In this document: one piece after another, positions 18,500-26,961 of the stretch
How the letters are laid out: the number at the start of each line of letters is the position of its first letter
Numbering within the stretch: the stretch's first letter is position 1
Notes under the pieces: model-generated
The model's input: the letters and a program-made list of their open reading frames with translations, nothing else
Databases searched by the model: none
What the model was told of the DNA's origin: nothing
NCBI GenBank assembly: GCA_027493675.1
Contig: JAOSKI010000004.1
Coordinates: 1 to 64,000 of the forward strand
Length of the DNA: 64,000 bases
Source of the DNA: Microthrixaceae bacterium
Lineage (GTDB): Bacteria > Actinomycetota > Acidimicrobiia > Acidimicrobiales > Microtrichaceae
Direction of reading: 5' to 3'
Made by a program: the position numbers and the translations under genes

Positions 18500-18514
18500 A
18501 CTACAGTGCATAGT
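18500..18514. promoter_or_regulatory. BlaI/CopY-type operator, site 7
   Basis: ACTACAGTGCATAGT lies 39 bases before the DsbB-like gene. It is the most diverged of the seven copies. Confidence 0.6.
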
Positions 18515-18552
18515 TGTAGTGGTCCCCGAAGCTCCCAGGTCAGGCGGCAGCA

Positions 18553-19224
18553 GTGATCGACTCCAAGATGATCACCTTCTTGTCGCTGCTCGCCGTGCTG
18601 TGCGTGGCCTTCCTAGTAGTGGTTGTGCCCATCTCGCTGTGGTCGCTCGCCCGCGGCCGCGTTCCAACCGCATTGCAACCAATCAGAGACGGGCTTGCCC
18701 AGGCGGCTCTGCCGATGGCGTTCGCCGTCGCGTTGGTCACGACACTTGGCAGCCTTTGGCTGTCGGAGGTGGAGAAGCTACCGCCATGCGAGCTGTGCTG
18801 GTTCCAGCGGATCTTCATGTACCCGAATGCAATCATCCTGGGCATCGCCGTGTTCCGCCGCGACGTGTCTGTTCGTTGGTATTCGCTACCACTCGTGGTG
18901 GTGGGCGCGGCCATCAGCACGTACCACTACTTGCTCGAGCGCTTTCCCGACGACATCTCCTATGAGTGCACGACCGAAACGCCCTGCACAACCGTTTGGA
19001 TCTGGAAGTACCACTTCCTGTCCATCCCCGGAATGGCTTGGGTCGCCTTTGTCACGATCGCTGTGCTTCTCATGCTCGCTCGGCGCTCGCCGAAACACGA
19101 ACCCACAACCACCGACATCGACCAGCCAACGGCGGTCGACCGTGAGCTCCGATCCGCACAAACCGAGGACGACGGGTTTCTGGTCGATGACGACGCTGTT
19201 ACCAAAGAGGAGTTGACCTCATGA
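18553..19224 (+). CDS. DsbB-family membrane thiol oxidoreductase
   Basis: 223 residues in one intact frame from a GTG. The first helix is FLSLLAVLCVAFLVVVVPIS; then SLWLSEVEKLPPCELCWFQR carries the first redox pair CELC and the quinone-site Arg. A second periplasmic Cys pair is in CTTETPC, followed by the last helix MAWVAFVTIAVLLMLARR and an acidic tail. DsbB proteins reoxidise a periplasmic thiol oxidase and pass electrons to quinone. The stop overlaps the thioredoxin-like gene (ATGA), which is probably its partner. Operator site 7 lies upstream. Disulfide repair under copper stress is a reasonable inference. Confidence 0.85.
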   Translation: MIDSKMITFLSLLAVLCVAFLVVVVPISLWSLARGRVPTALQPIRDGLAQAALPMAFAVALVTTLGSLWLSEVEKLPPCELCWFQRIFMYPNAIILGIAVFRRDVSVRWYSLPLVVVGAAISTYHYLLERFPDDISYECTTETPCTTVWIWKYHFLSIPGMAWVAFVTIAVLLMLARRSPKHEPTTTDIDQPTAVDRELRSAQTEDDGFLVDDDAVTKEELTS

Positions 19225-20049
19225 GCACCAAGCGAAGGGGCGCCAATCCCTACGACCGAGAGTCGAAACCGACCACCGGTGAGAACCGAAACCTGCCATG
19301 GATCATCGGTGGCGCTGCGGTAGCCGCTGTACTGCTAATCGCAGCCGCTGTGTTCCTCTGGCCGTCTGGAGGGGATGACGCTGACGCCGGCACCGGCGCC
19401 GCCGCAGCTGCGAACGCCGAGCAAGAGACCGCTTCGTTGACGATCAGCGGCGAGGATCTACCGCTGCTCGAAGGATCCGGTCTTGGAGCGCCAGGAACTG
19501 ACTCAGCAGTTGGCCTTGCCATACCCAAGCTGGCCGGTGAGAGCTTCGACGGCTCCGAGGTGACCATCGACCCGTCGGACGGCGAACCGAAGCTCGTTGT
19601 GTTCCTGGCCCACTGGTGTCCCAACTGCCAACAGGAGGTTCCGGTCGTTCAGGAGTGGATCGACGACGGCTCTGTTCCTGACGGACTCGACCTCTACTCG
19701 GTCAGCACGGCGGTCGACAGCGGCAGACCCAACTATCCACCGTCGAACTGGCTCTCGGGTGAGGGGTGGACTCCGCCGGTACTGCTCGACAACGAAGCTG
19801 CCGATGCGGCCAACGCCTGGGGACTGCCCGGATACCCCTACTTCGTGTTCGTGGACTCAAACGGCAACGTCTGGCGCTGCGCGGCTCTGGCCAGCTCCGC
19901 GCGCTGACCTCGAGCGCCTGGCCAACGAACTCGCATCGGGCACAGCACCAACCGGCGCTGGAGACGTGCAGGTCGGAGAGCAGACACCAGCTGAAGCTGG
20001 CCGGAAACTGACACCGCAGAAGGTTGATGCCCGCAAGGTTTCGGATTGA
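19221..20049 (+). CDS. Membrane-anchored thioredoxin-like (TlpA/DsbA-type) protein
   Basis: The N-terminus MSTKRRGANPYDRESKPTTG is followed by a signal anchor (WIIGGAAVAAVLLIAAAVFL) and an Ala-rich linker. The thioredoxin domain begins near residue 95 and has the redox motif CPNC in VVFLAHWCPNCQQEVPVVQE. Then come YPPSNWLSGEGWTPPVLLDN and the cis-Pro region GLPGYPYFVFVDSNGNVWR. One frameshift near 19883 precedes the C-terminal helix DLERLANELASG and a charged tail ending VDARKVSD. It is coupled to the DsbB-like gene by a 4-base overlap and followed after 3 bases by a methyltransferase. It likely works with DsbB on the outer membrane face. Confidence 0.85.
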
Positions 20050-20052
20050 AGC

Positions 20053-20671
20053 ATGGGTGATCAGGGACACTGGGATGAGCGCTACGAGGTCGTCGGCTCA
20101 CAAGAGGTCTCGTGGTACGAGCCTCGCCCCCGAGGTGTCGCTCCAGCTGCTATACGCTCTCGGCATCTCGCCGAGCGAGTCGGTCATCGACATCGGCGGC
20201 GGCGCGTCCACCCTCGTCGACCATCTGTATGGGGCTGGCCATCGCGATCTCGCCGTGCTCGACGTGTCGGCTGTCGCGCTGGGTGAGGCCCGTGCACGTC
20301 TGGGCGATCCGGAGGAGGTCGAGTGGATCAATGCCGATGTCACGAGATGGCAACCGGCGCGCACCTGGGACGCATGGCACGACCGTGCCGTACTTCACTT
20401 CCTCACCGACGACCGGTCCCGAGGTCGCTACAGCGCCGTTCTGAGCCAAGCGCTTGCGCCGGGCGGAGCGTTCATCATCGGCGCATTCTCTGAGGACGGC
20501 CCGACTCGCTGCTCAGGTCTCCCGGTCCGACGCCACAACCTCGAGGCCCTCTCTGCCTTCCTAGGTGACGTGGAGATCGTCGAGCAACGCCGACATGTGC
20601 ACCGGACCCCAGCCGGGGTCGAACAACCGTTCAACTGGATCGCAGGCCTAATCGGAGGGGTGAAAGGCTGA
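20053..20671 (+). CDS. Class I SAM-dependent methyltransferase
   Basis: The start MGDQGHWDERYEVVGSQEVS continues WYEPRP, then after one frameshift near 20130 EVSLQLLYALGISPSESVID. Motif I is VIDIGGGASTLVDHL; then LAVLDVSAVALGEARARL, TWDAWHDRAVLHFLTDD and APGGAFIIGAFSEDGP. The WHDRAVLHFL pattern is typical of small methyltransferases related to thiopurine/metalloid methylating enzymes, but the substrate cannot be told. It follows the thioredoxin-like gene by 3 bases and so belongs to the operon behind operator site 7. The 220 bases after it hold no gene that I can support. Confidence 0.75.
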
Positions 20672-20893
20672 TCCGCGTGATCAGATGCCATCCTGAGCCG
20701 CTGCTCGGAGCAAGGACGCTGTGCCAGGAGTTCCGGACCCGTGTACCAGCCGACACCATCTCAGCAGGGCCTTGCGACTCGTGCAGGGCTCCCTCGGTCA
20801 GCCCGCTAGTTGTGGCATCAATCACGACACGTTGTCGTTTCAAATCCGGACGAACCGGGTATGGAGATGCTGGCCGATCGAAGGAGAAGCGCC

Positions 20894-21537
20894 ATGACCA
20901 GAACTGACGAGCACGTGCCGACCGAGGGCCGCGACTGGCAAGACACCGAGGGTGAATCGACCGAGCACGATTCTGACGGAGACGGGTCCGGGCGGCGCAA
21001 GTACTGGCGTTTCGCCGCCATGATCGCCACTTCTGCGACGGTCATGTTGGTGCTGATGTATCTCAACACCTACGCCTGGGACCATGTCCGCTGGAGTGAG
21101 ACCCGGTTCTATATGGCGATTCTGATGGGCGCGTCCATGGCGCTCATCATGCTCGGGTTCATGCTTGGCATGTACCGCAACACGAAACTGAACATCGCGA
21201 TAGCCGTGGGTGCGGTGGCTGTGTTCGCTGGTTCGCTGTTCCTCGTGCGGAGCCAGACGACGGTGCAGGACAACTCCTACATGCGGGCGATGATCCCGCA
21301 CCACTCGATAGCGATACTGACCAGCGAGAACTCAGAGATCAGCGACCTGCGTGTCTGCGATCTGGCAGTCGGGATCATCGAAGCTCAGCGTCGGGAGATC
21401 GACGGATGGACTGGTTGGTCGCGGACATCGAAGAGAACGGCCCTGCGGAGACAGTCGAGGAGGCCGAGGCCCGCCCGATCCCCGATTTCGAGGGCACGAG
21501 CATCCGCACCTGCGAAGGCGAGTTCGGCAGCCAGTGA
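20894..21537 (+). CDS. DUF305 membrane protein
   Basis: The ATG at 20894 follows AAGGAGAAG. The acidic start MTRTDEHVPTEGRDWQDTEG is cytoplasmic, then three helices (MIATSATVMLVLMYLNTYAW, FYMAILMGASMALIMLGFML, LNIAIAVGAVAVFAGSLFLV). The DUF305 domain follows: DNSYMRAMIPHHSIAILTSE with the conserved HH, then CDLAVGIIEAQRREIDGW. After a frameshift near 21403 it ends WLVADIEENGPAETVEEA and CEGEFGSQ. The His pair and Met of MIPHHS are conserved and often proposed to bind copper. It is the last gene of the island before the integrated element. Confidence 0.8.
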
Positions 21538-21873
21538 TCTCGCACTGAGACGATCGAGCTTTGAGTGTTGAAACCAGCTCCCGGTCGGCGGTCTTGTTCG
21601 TCGCTGTGTTTTTCAAACCCGACGATCACCCGGGCGATAGTTGGCGAGTCGACGGCGTGGTCACCCACGTGCATTCTGTGGCCCAGGGAACGCGACTCTG
21701 TCGAGCCGACGCACGCACCGCGCATCGAACGAGACTTCTACTGTTCTTTCTACTGTGCGAGGCGGCACGGGTGTGTACGCGACGACACGACCGGAGGTAC
21801 ACTGAAGCCTCAGATCCCAACGTGGGGGCACGATCCGGGACTGGTTGGTACGGGATGAGGGCCTGATAGTCCA

Positions 21874-21918
21874 GCTCATAACCCGAAGGTCGCAGGTTCA
21901 AATCCTGCCCCGCCACCA
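21874..21918 (+). other. tRNA-Met(CAU) 3'-half, candidate attachment site
   Basis: From GCTCATAACCCGAAGGTCGC on, the sequence is the 3' half of a CAU tRNA: anticodon loop CTCATAA, variable region, T-arm GCAGG/TTCAAAT/CCTGC, acceptor strand CCCGCC and ACCA. The 5' side does not pair (CCAG instead of a CCCGA complement) and no acceptor 5' strand or D-arm fits, so this is not a complete tRNA. It lies 348 bases before a tyrosine integrase, as expected for a tRNA 3'-end attachment site. A diverged copy is at 32889. The 728 bases between 21538 and 22265 hold no other gene. Confidence 0.65.
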
Positions 21919-21937
21919 ACGAAAAGCCCAGTACAGG

Positions 21938-21967
21938 GGCCCTTTTTCCGAGAGATCGGAGAGGGCC
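21938..21967. repeat. Hairpin following the left tRNA fragment
   Basis: GGCCC (21938-21942) and TCCGA (21947-21951) pair with TCGGA (21956-21960) and GGGCC (21963-21967) around a GAGA loop, with an internal TTTT/GA mismatch. A hairpin at the same relative place follows the right-hand fragment. Confidence 0.5.
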
Positions 21968-22265
21968 TCTCTGGAGTTTCAGGGGCCGATTTCTACACCG
22001 ATTTCTACACTCCGGGTTGGGGCGCGCTGGAACGGACCGGTCCGAGACGCCACGCGACGGCAGGACGGACTGGTCGCGTCCGACGGCTCCGAAGCTGCTG
22101 GAGGCCCGCTGAGCGCTGGCCCGGAGGGTCGATCCTCGACCTTCGGGTTCTGCCTCGGTATCGTGGACTCCAGCAGCGCCGGACCCCGTCAGATGCCTCG
22201 GGGATGGCCCTGGATCCGCTGCGTGGCGTCTCTTTCGTCGGAATCGACTCGAAAGGGACCGCACC

Positions 22266-23555
22266 ATGCGCGGAGGAATCCAGAAGAAGGGCAACAACTA
22301 CTACGCCGTCGTTTACGACGGCGTCGACCCCGGCACCGGCAAGAAGCGCCGGACCTGGGTCCCCGCGGGCACCAGGCGTAGCGACGCCGAGAAGGTGCTC
22401 GCCGCGGAGATCAAGCGCCGCCACGACGGCGAACCGACTCCCACCGAGAAGCTCACCCTCGGCCAGTACCTCACCGAGCGGTGGCTGCCGATCCAGAAGT
22501 CGCGGGTGCGGCCCAGCACCTACGACTCCTACCGGCGCACCATCGACCTGCACGTCATCCCGGCCCTCGGCCGTCGTCCCCTCGACAAGCTGACCGCCGA
22601 GGACCTCGACCTGTTCTACGCCATGCTCCTGACGGAGGGCCGCAAGAAGCCCACGGCCAAGAAGGCGAAGGCACTGAAGGGCCGCAAGGCGAAGGATGCC
22701 GACGGTGAGAACGAGGAGGAGAAGCCGGTCGGGTTGTCGCCGAAGACGGTGCGCAACATCCACCTGATGCTCAACAAGGCCATGGCCGACGCCCAGCGCA
22801 AGGGCATCGTCATCCGCAACGTCGTCGCGCTGGCCGACGCTCCGACGTTTAAGAACCGCCAGGAGGGCAACATCAAGGCCTGGACCGTCGAGCAACTCCG
22901 CACATTCCTCGACGCGGTGCGTGACCACCGCCTCCACCCGGCCTTCCACCTGTCCTCGCACACCGGGATGCGTCGGGGTGAGGTGCTCGGGCTGCGGTGG
23001 TGCGACCTTGACCTCGACGCCAAGCGACTCTCGGTGCGCCAGGCGCTCGTCTCCATCGCCTACGACGTCGAGATCTCCGATGTGAAGACCGGCACCGGCC
23101 GTCGCACCATCGACCTCGACCCGGTCACCGTCGACGTGCTCAAGGCGTGGCGCATCCAGCGCGCCGAGGAGAACGGCGGGATCGAGCCCAGGGGCGAGGA
23201 GCTGGTCTTCGTCAAGCCTGATGGTTCGTGGATCCACCCGCAGTCGTTCAGCCAGGTCCTCGACCGCAAGGTGGCCAAGCTCGACGTGCCGACCATCTCG
23301 CTCCACGACCTGCGCCACACCCACGCCATGCTGCTGTTGAAGGCCGGCGTGCACGTGAAGATCGTGAGCGAGCGCCTCTGCCACGCCAACGTCGCGTTCA
23401 CCATGAGCGTGTACCAGCACGTCCTGCCCGGCATGCAGGCCGAAGCCGCAGCCACCTTCGCTGATCCTGATCGGCAGGGGGCGCCATCGACTGGAACGAC
23501 TTCGTTCCCCCGTCCGACGAGGCCTCCCTCAGACTCGGGAGGCGGGCCGCGATGA
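22266..23555 (+). CDS. Tyrosine-recombinase integrase
   Basis: 429 residues in one intact frame. The start MRGGIQKKGNNYYAVVYDGV is the AP2-like arm-binding domain; the SAM-like core-binding domain has YLTERWLPIQKSRVRPSTYD. A Lys/Glu-rich insert of about 35 residues (KKPTAKKAKALKGRKAKDAD and on) interrupts it before LSPKTVRNIHLMLNKAMADA. Catalytic residues are Arg in HTGMRRGEVLGLRW, HxxR in LHDLRHTHA, His in ERLCHANVAFT and the nucleophile Tyr in SVYQHV. It catalyses site-specific integration and excision, presumably at the tRNA-Met sequence upstream. A Cys replaces the usual Gly before the last His. Confidence 0.93.
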   Translation: MRGGIQKKGNNYYAVVYDGVDPGTGKKRRTWVPAGTRRSDAEKVLAAEIKRRHDGEPTPTEKLTLGQYLTERWLPIQKSRVRPSTYDSYRRTIDLHVIPALGRRPLDKLTAEDLDLFYAMLLTEGRKKPTAKKAKALKGRKAKDADGENEEEKPVGLSPKTVRNIHLMLNKAMADAQRKGIVIRNVVALADAPTFKNRQEGNIKAWTVEQLRTFLDAVRDHRLHPAFHLSSHTGMRRGEVLGLRWCDLDLDAKRLSVRQALVSIAYDVEISDVKTGTGRRTIDLDPVTVDVLKAWRIQRAEENGGIEPRGEELVFVKPDGSWIHPQSFSQVLDRKVAKLDVPTISLHDLRHTHAMLLLKAGVHVKIVSERLCHANVAFTMSVYQHVLPGMQAEAAATFADPDRQGAPSTGTTSFPRPTRPPSDSGGGPR

Positions 23556-23651
23556 GCATGGTCGAAGGGCTCCAGGTCGCCGCGGGCGTTGACGAGGACG
23601 CCCCGATCGTCCGTGACCTGCGCCAGGCGAAGGTTGGGGGTCGGCTGAAGG

Positions 23652-24647
23652 TCAGGAGTCTTCGACCGCGTCGTGGCGGGGGCACGTGGTGCCGTCGAGG
23701 GTGTGAGGACAGCGTCGCCAGGTCCCTCGGTCGAGTCCATGGATGGGGCACTGCTCTCTTCCGGCGGCGAGGTGGTCCTCGATGTCGGCGATGGCTCGTG
23801 CCTTGCGCTTGCTGGGTGACTGGTCGTAGGCGAGCTGGGCGAATGGCAGGTCGAGGTGGTGGTCGGTCCAGCGGACCCAGCGGTGGACGAGCGTGTGTGG
23901 GTCGCCAGCGGTCGCAGGGTCCACGAGGTACACGGCAACGTCGCCGATGAAGTCGGGGTCGGCGAGGTGCGCGGCGAGTCGGGCACGGAACTGGCTGGGT
24001 TGGATTCCGGCGCGGTGGAGGTAGTGGGCGGCGATCTGGCCGAGCTGGTCGTCGTCGATGTCGAGGGTCCTGTGGGCGACGTCGAGGTCGTTGAGGTCGC
24101 GGCCCTTGCTGCGCTGTGCGAGGGCGCGGAACTTGGTGGCGATCAGCTCAGCTGGTTTGAAGGTGAGGACGTCGGTCGCGCCGGTCCACCAGTCGGTGTC
24201 GACGGCGAGGTGTCGCCGATCGAGCGGCGCGGCGTGCGGCACGTCGTCGAGGTTGATCTCGACCTTGAGGCGCCGCGAGAGGCCGTTGACGCTCGTGTAG
24301 GTGAAGCGTTCGGTCAGCCGGTTCTTGGTGGTGGTCGGATGGGAGGCGAGACCGAGACCGGCGTGCCCGGCGATCTCACGGATCGCGGCGCGCATCGCCC
24401 GCATGTCGTTGTCGGCGACCGAGAGGTCGTAGGCGACGTAGTCGAGGTCTTCGCTGTAGCGCAGTGGGGTGGGGAGGAACAGCTTGTGGAGGCAGGTCCC
24501 GCCTCGCCACGCCAGCCGGTTGCGCAGGTCAGGATGTGATGCGATCTCGATGGCGACACGGGTCATCACGAGGTCTTGTTCGACCTGGTCGTCATCAGCC
24601 CAGGGATGAGTTGTGCGCCAGGCGTTGAGGGCGTCAGGGGAGATCAC
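23652..24647 (-). CDS. abiEii: AbiEii-type nucleotidyltransferase toxin (type IV TA)
   Basis: 331 residues, intact. The nucleotidyltransferase signature is complete: WRGGTCLHKLF (GGTxLxK type) and RYSEDLDYVAYD (SxDxD type), followed by a conserved FKPAELIATKFRALAQR, which continues KGRDLNDL. AbiEii proteins are growth-arresting nucleotidyltransferases, some of which modify tRNA and give abortive infection. A Cys/His-containing tail (CPIHGLDRGTWRRCPHTLDG, then TTCPRH) could form a small zinc site. The GTG start overlaps the antitoxin stop (GTGA), the standard arrangement. It is part of the integrated element and faces the integrase. Confidence 0.92.
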   Translation of the reverse strand: MISPDALNAWRTTHPWADDDQVEQDLVMTRVAIEIASHPDLRNRLAWRGGTCLHKLFLPTPLRYSEDLDYVAYDLSVADNDMRAMRAAIREIAGHAGLGLASHPTTTKNRLTERFTYTSVNGLSRRLKVEINLDDVPHAAPLDRRHLAVDTDWWTGATDVLTFKPAELIATKFRALAQRSKGRDLNDLDVAHRTLDIDDDQLGQIAAHYLHRAGIQPSQFRARLAAHLADPDFIGDVAVYLVDPATAGDPHTLVHRWVRWTDHHLDLPFAQLAYDQSPSKRKARAIADIEDHLAAGREQCPIHGLDRGTWRRCPHTLDGTTCPRHDAVEDS

Positions 24648-25474
24648 GTCTCGTCGGGCTCCACGGTCGTGTTGACGATGACACTCCAGCGGTCATCGAC
24701 GTGGCCATGGCGCGAGCCGCGAGCAGCGAGCAGGGTGGGGCGCCCGTGCTCGGGGCGGGCAACCTGTTGTAGGGCGCTCAGGTCGAGGTCATCGCGGACG
24801 AGCTCCAGAAGCCAACCGAGGCGTCGGGCATCGGCCATGGTTCGACGAGCGGCCAAATCGGCGAGACGGTCGCCGTTGAGGTCGGGTAGCTCGGCGAGGA
24901 TCGTTGCCACCGCGGACATGCCGCCACCGAGACGAGGTCGGGAGGCGAGGTCGATCGCGGTCAACGCGGGTGATGCGACGTTGAGCATCGTGCGAGGCCC
25001 GGTGACCCGGCGGACCGCATCGGTGTCGATGCGCGACGAGGAGTGGAACCGCATGCGGACGGGGCCGAGGGCGCGGTCCAAGACGTTCCGCGAGGTGACC
25101 ACGTCTAAGACCTGAGGCGCCTGGTGTGCAGCGCCCCACCACTGCGCCGCTGACGCGTAGGCCACGTAGTAGTCGAGGCTCAGGTGGCGCATCATGGGGT
25201 CGACGAACTGCACGGCAGGCACCACCCCTGCTGCTCGGTGCTCGGGAGGCACCACGACGTACAGGCCTCGCACGGGGGAGAACAGCCGGTGGCGGTCCAT
25301 GGCGTACTTCACGGCCGAGTACACGGCATCGGTGGAGGCGCCCGTCCGCTGTCGAAGGTCAGCGGCCGTGAGCGCGCTGCGGCCCTCGGCCAGCAGCTCG
25401 TCCCACAGATCGGCGAAGTTCGCTGTCTTCACGAATCTGAGCATAATCCTCAGATTCGAGGATTGCGAGGACAT
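24644..25474 (-). CDS. abiEi: AbiEi-type antitoxin
   Basis: 276 residues, intact. The N-terminal part MLRFVKTANFADLWDELLAE and ALTAADLRQRTGASTDAVYS forms a winged helix that binds its own promoter in known systems. The centre, YVVVPPEHRAAGVVPAVQFV and LSLDYYVAYASAAQWWGAAH, is typical of AbiEi (DUF4095-like) antitoxins, which block the toxin without direct contact. It is coupled to abiEii by a 4-base overlap and begins 7 bases after the excisionase-like gene, so all three probably form one transcript. Confidence 0.88.
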   Translation of the reverse strand: MSSQSSNLRIMLRFVKTANFADLWDELLAEGRSALTAADLRQRTGASTDAVYSAVKYAMDRHRLFSPVRGLYVVVPPEHRAAGVVPAVQFVDPMMRHLSLDYYVAYASAAQWWGAAHQAPQVLDVVTSRNVLDRALGPVRMRFHSSSRIDTDAVRRVTGPRTMLNVASPALTAIDLASRPRLGGGMSAVATILAELPDLNGDRLADLAARRTMADARRLGWLLELVRDDLDLSALQQVARPEHGRPTLLAARGSRHGHVDDRWSVIVNTTVEPDET

Positions 25475-25481
25475 CAGGCGG

Positions 25482-25691
25482 TTAGGCCGGACGACCGAGA
25501 AGTCGGTCGAGGTCGACGCGGGGGACCCGGAGGGTGCGGCCGATCTCGATGCACAGGATGCCGGTCTTGCCGCCGGTTGCTCGCCACTCGCGAGCTGCGG
25601 CGTAGGCGGCGTTGCGGCTGATGCGCAGGATGGTGGCGGCTTCGTCGATGGTGAGGACTTCGGCCGGGGCGTCGGTCTCGGTGGTGGACAT
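25482..25691 (-). CDS. Excisionase-like helix-turn-helix protein
   Basis: 69 residues, intact. MSTTETDAPAEVLTIDEAAT starts a MerR-like HTH_17 fold with ILRISRNAAYAAAREW, and the wing TLRVPRVDLDRLLGRPA is the usual end. Proteins of this type direct integrases toward excision or act as small DNA-binding partners. The position beside an integrase-bearing element and directly ahead of abiEi-abiEii suggests excisionase or operon regulator. Confidence 0.75.
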   Translation of the reverse strand: MSTTETDAPAEVLTIDEAATILRISRNAAYAAAREWRATGGKTGILCIEIGRTLRVPRVDLDRLLGRPA

Positions 25692-25764
25692 CGGGTTCTC
25701 CTCGGTCGGTGTTGTTGTCTGACCTACGTGGGCCCTTTGGGGGGCCAGGACTTCGCGGGGAATC

Positions 25765-26030
25765 TCAGATTCCGACTGCCTGCTCTGCCACCGGCTGTGG
25801 TTGGTCGGCGGGGTGGGCGAGTTCCCAGGCGGTCAGCTCCCCGGTGGATCGGTGGAGCCGTTCCGCGACGGCGAGGTCGGCGGACGCAGCCGGGACGCGG
25901 GAGGGCTTCGCCGTCGAGTGGGTCGACCGCTGCGGTGACGAAGAGGTGGTTGGCGTGTCGGCCGCGGGTGATGCCGACGTATGTCTCGGCGCGGGTGGCG
26001 GTGGCGTCCACGCGGCTGGTCGAGATGTCT
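25765..26030 (-). pseudogene. C-terminal remnant of a relaxase/helicase
   Basis: The fragment TRAETYVGITRGRHANHLFV is the conserved C-terminal motif of TrwC/TraA-type relaxase-helicases (and RecD-like helicases). After a frameshift near 25890 it ends with ERLHRSTGELTAWELAHPAD and a stop. Everything upstream of the motif is missing: at about 26030 the reading passes directly into a truncated glycosyltransferase. So a conjugative relaxase gene was once here and lost about 90 percent of its length. Confidence 0.65.
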
Positions 26031-26885
26031 CGCCGGCGAGCCCCTCGAGGGTGGGGGCGACCAGCTGGCTGAAGTCTTTGTTGGCGATCGTTCCCTGGGT
26101 GACGTGCAGGAGGGCGGGAAGCGTCCAGCTCGTCCCACCAGGTTGGCGGGTCGAGGTGCTGGCCGGGCCCGTGGATCGGACCCAGGAACCGGAGCTGTGG
26201 GGGAGCGTCGGAGCGCGGGTACTCGAACTCGGCGACGCTGAACTGCGCGATCGCGTCCGCCCTCGGGAGCCAGTCCATCACCGGGATGCCCAGAGGGCGC
26301 CCGAAGATCGCCTGATGGTCCGCGTCGGCCGCTGCGTTGGCGCCCTTCATCACCCGGCGGCCAGCGCTCCGAGGATCCGGTTCCTCGGCCTGTTCAGCAC
26401 CGGTGCCGGCGCGAGGCCCATCCCGTGAGGCGCCGTGTCGCGACTCGCCAGCGGCAGCGGAAGGTGACTGCCGACCAGCACGGAAGGACGGCGCGGCGCG
26501 GAAGGCTGAGCAGGTAGGCGGCACCCACGAACACCGGGTCGGCCACCACGACGTCGGCTGGTTCCGACGCGAGTTCTGCTGTCAGCACCTCGTACTGCCC
26601 CCGACCTGGCCGAACGAAGTACTGCTCGACGTCGAACCCGATGGCGCGGGCGTCCCGCAGCTTCGCTCGTTCGGGACACGCGGAGTTCACGTCCTCCCGA
26701 TCGTCGAAGTCCGACTCCGAAGGCAACGGGACGTGGCGAGCGCCGGTGACGGCGACTGCGTCGGCGAAGCGGGACCCGGTGACGAACCGGACCTCGTCGC
26801 CGCGGTTCGCGAGGTGTCGTGCGATCGGGAGGTAGGCGTTGACGTGGCCATGGATGGGCGCAGTGGCGAGAATGACCGACGGCAT
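26030..26885 (-). pseudogene. Truncated macrolide-type glycosyltransferase (GT1/MGT)
   Basis: The ATG at 26885 starts MPSVILATAPIHGHVNAYLP, then IARHLANRGDEVRFVTGSRF, the acceptor-domain signature of the MGT family. Frameshifts near 26485, 26350 and 26125 are bridged, giving MGLAPAPVLNRPRNRILGAL, RPLGIPVMDWLPRADAIAQF and PALLHVTQGTIANKDFSQLV with PTLEGLAGE. It stops there: the nucleotide-sugar-binding half, about 150 residues, is replaced by the relaxase fragment. The product is therefore probably inactive. It is divergent from a TetR gene across a perfect palindrome, so it was likely TetR-controlled. Confidence 0.7.
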
Positions 26886-26901
26886 GACGACCCGCGAATG
26901 A

Positions 26902-26925
26902 GTAGGTCCCAAGATTGGGACCTAC
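26902..26925. promoter_or_regulatory. Palindromic operator for the TetR regulator
   Basis: Perfect inverted repeat with 11-base arms, GTAGGTCCCAA and TTGGGACCTAC, and a 2-base spacer. It lies 17 bases upstream of the glycosyltransferase start and 36 bases upstream of the TetR start, and is a strong autoregulatory site candidate. Confidence 0.8.
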
Positions 26926-26961
26926 ATCGGAGTATTCATCTGTATGGCATACTAGTCAATA

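Noticed and set aside
21833..21918. A complete tRNA-Met gene
   Set aside because: Only the anticodon loop and 3' side fit. The 5' anticodon stem, D-arm and acceptor 5' strand do not pair, so I call a fragment.
22266..25700. A second large mobile element inside the integrase block
   Set aside because: No transposase, terminal repeats or target duplications were seen here; the genes form one compact integrase-AbiE-excisionase block.
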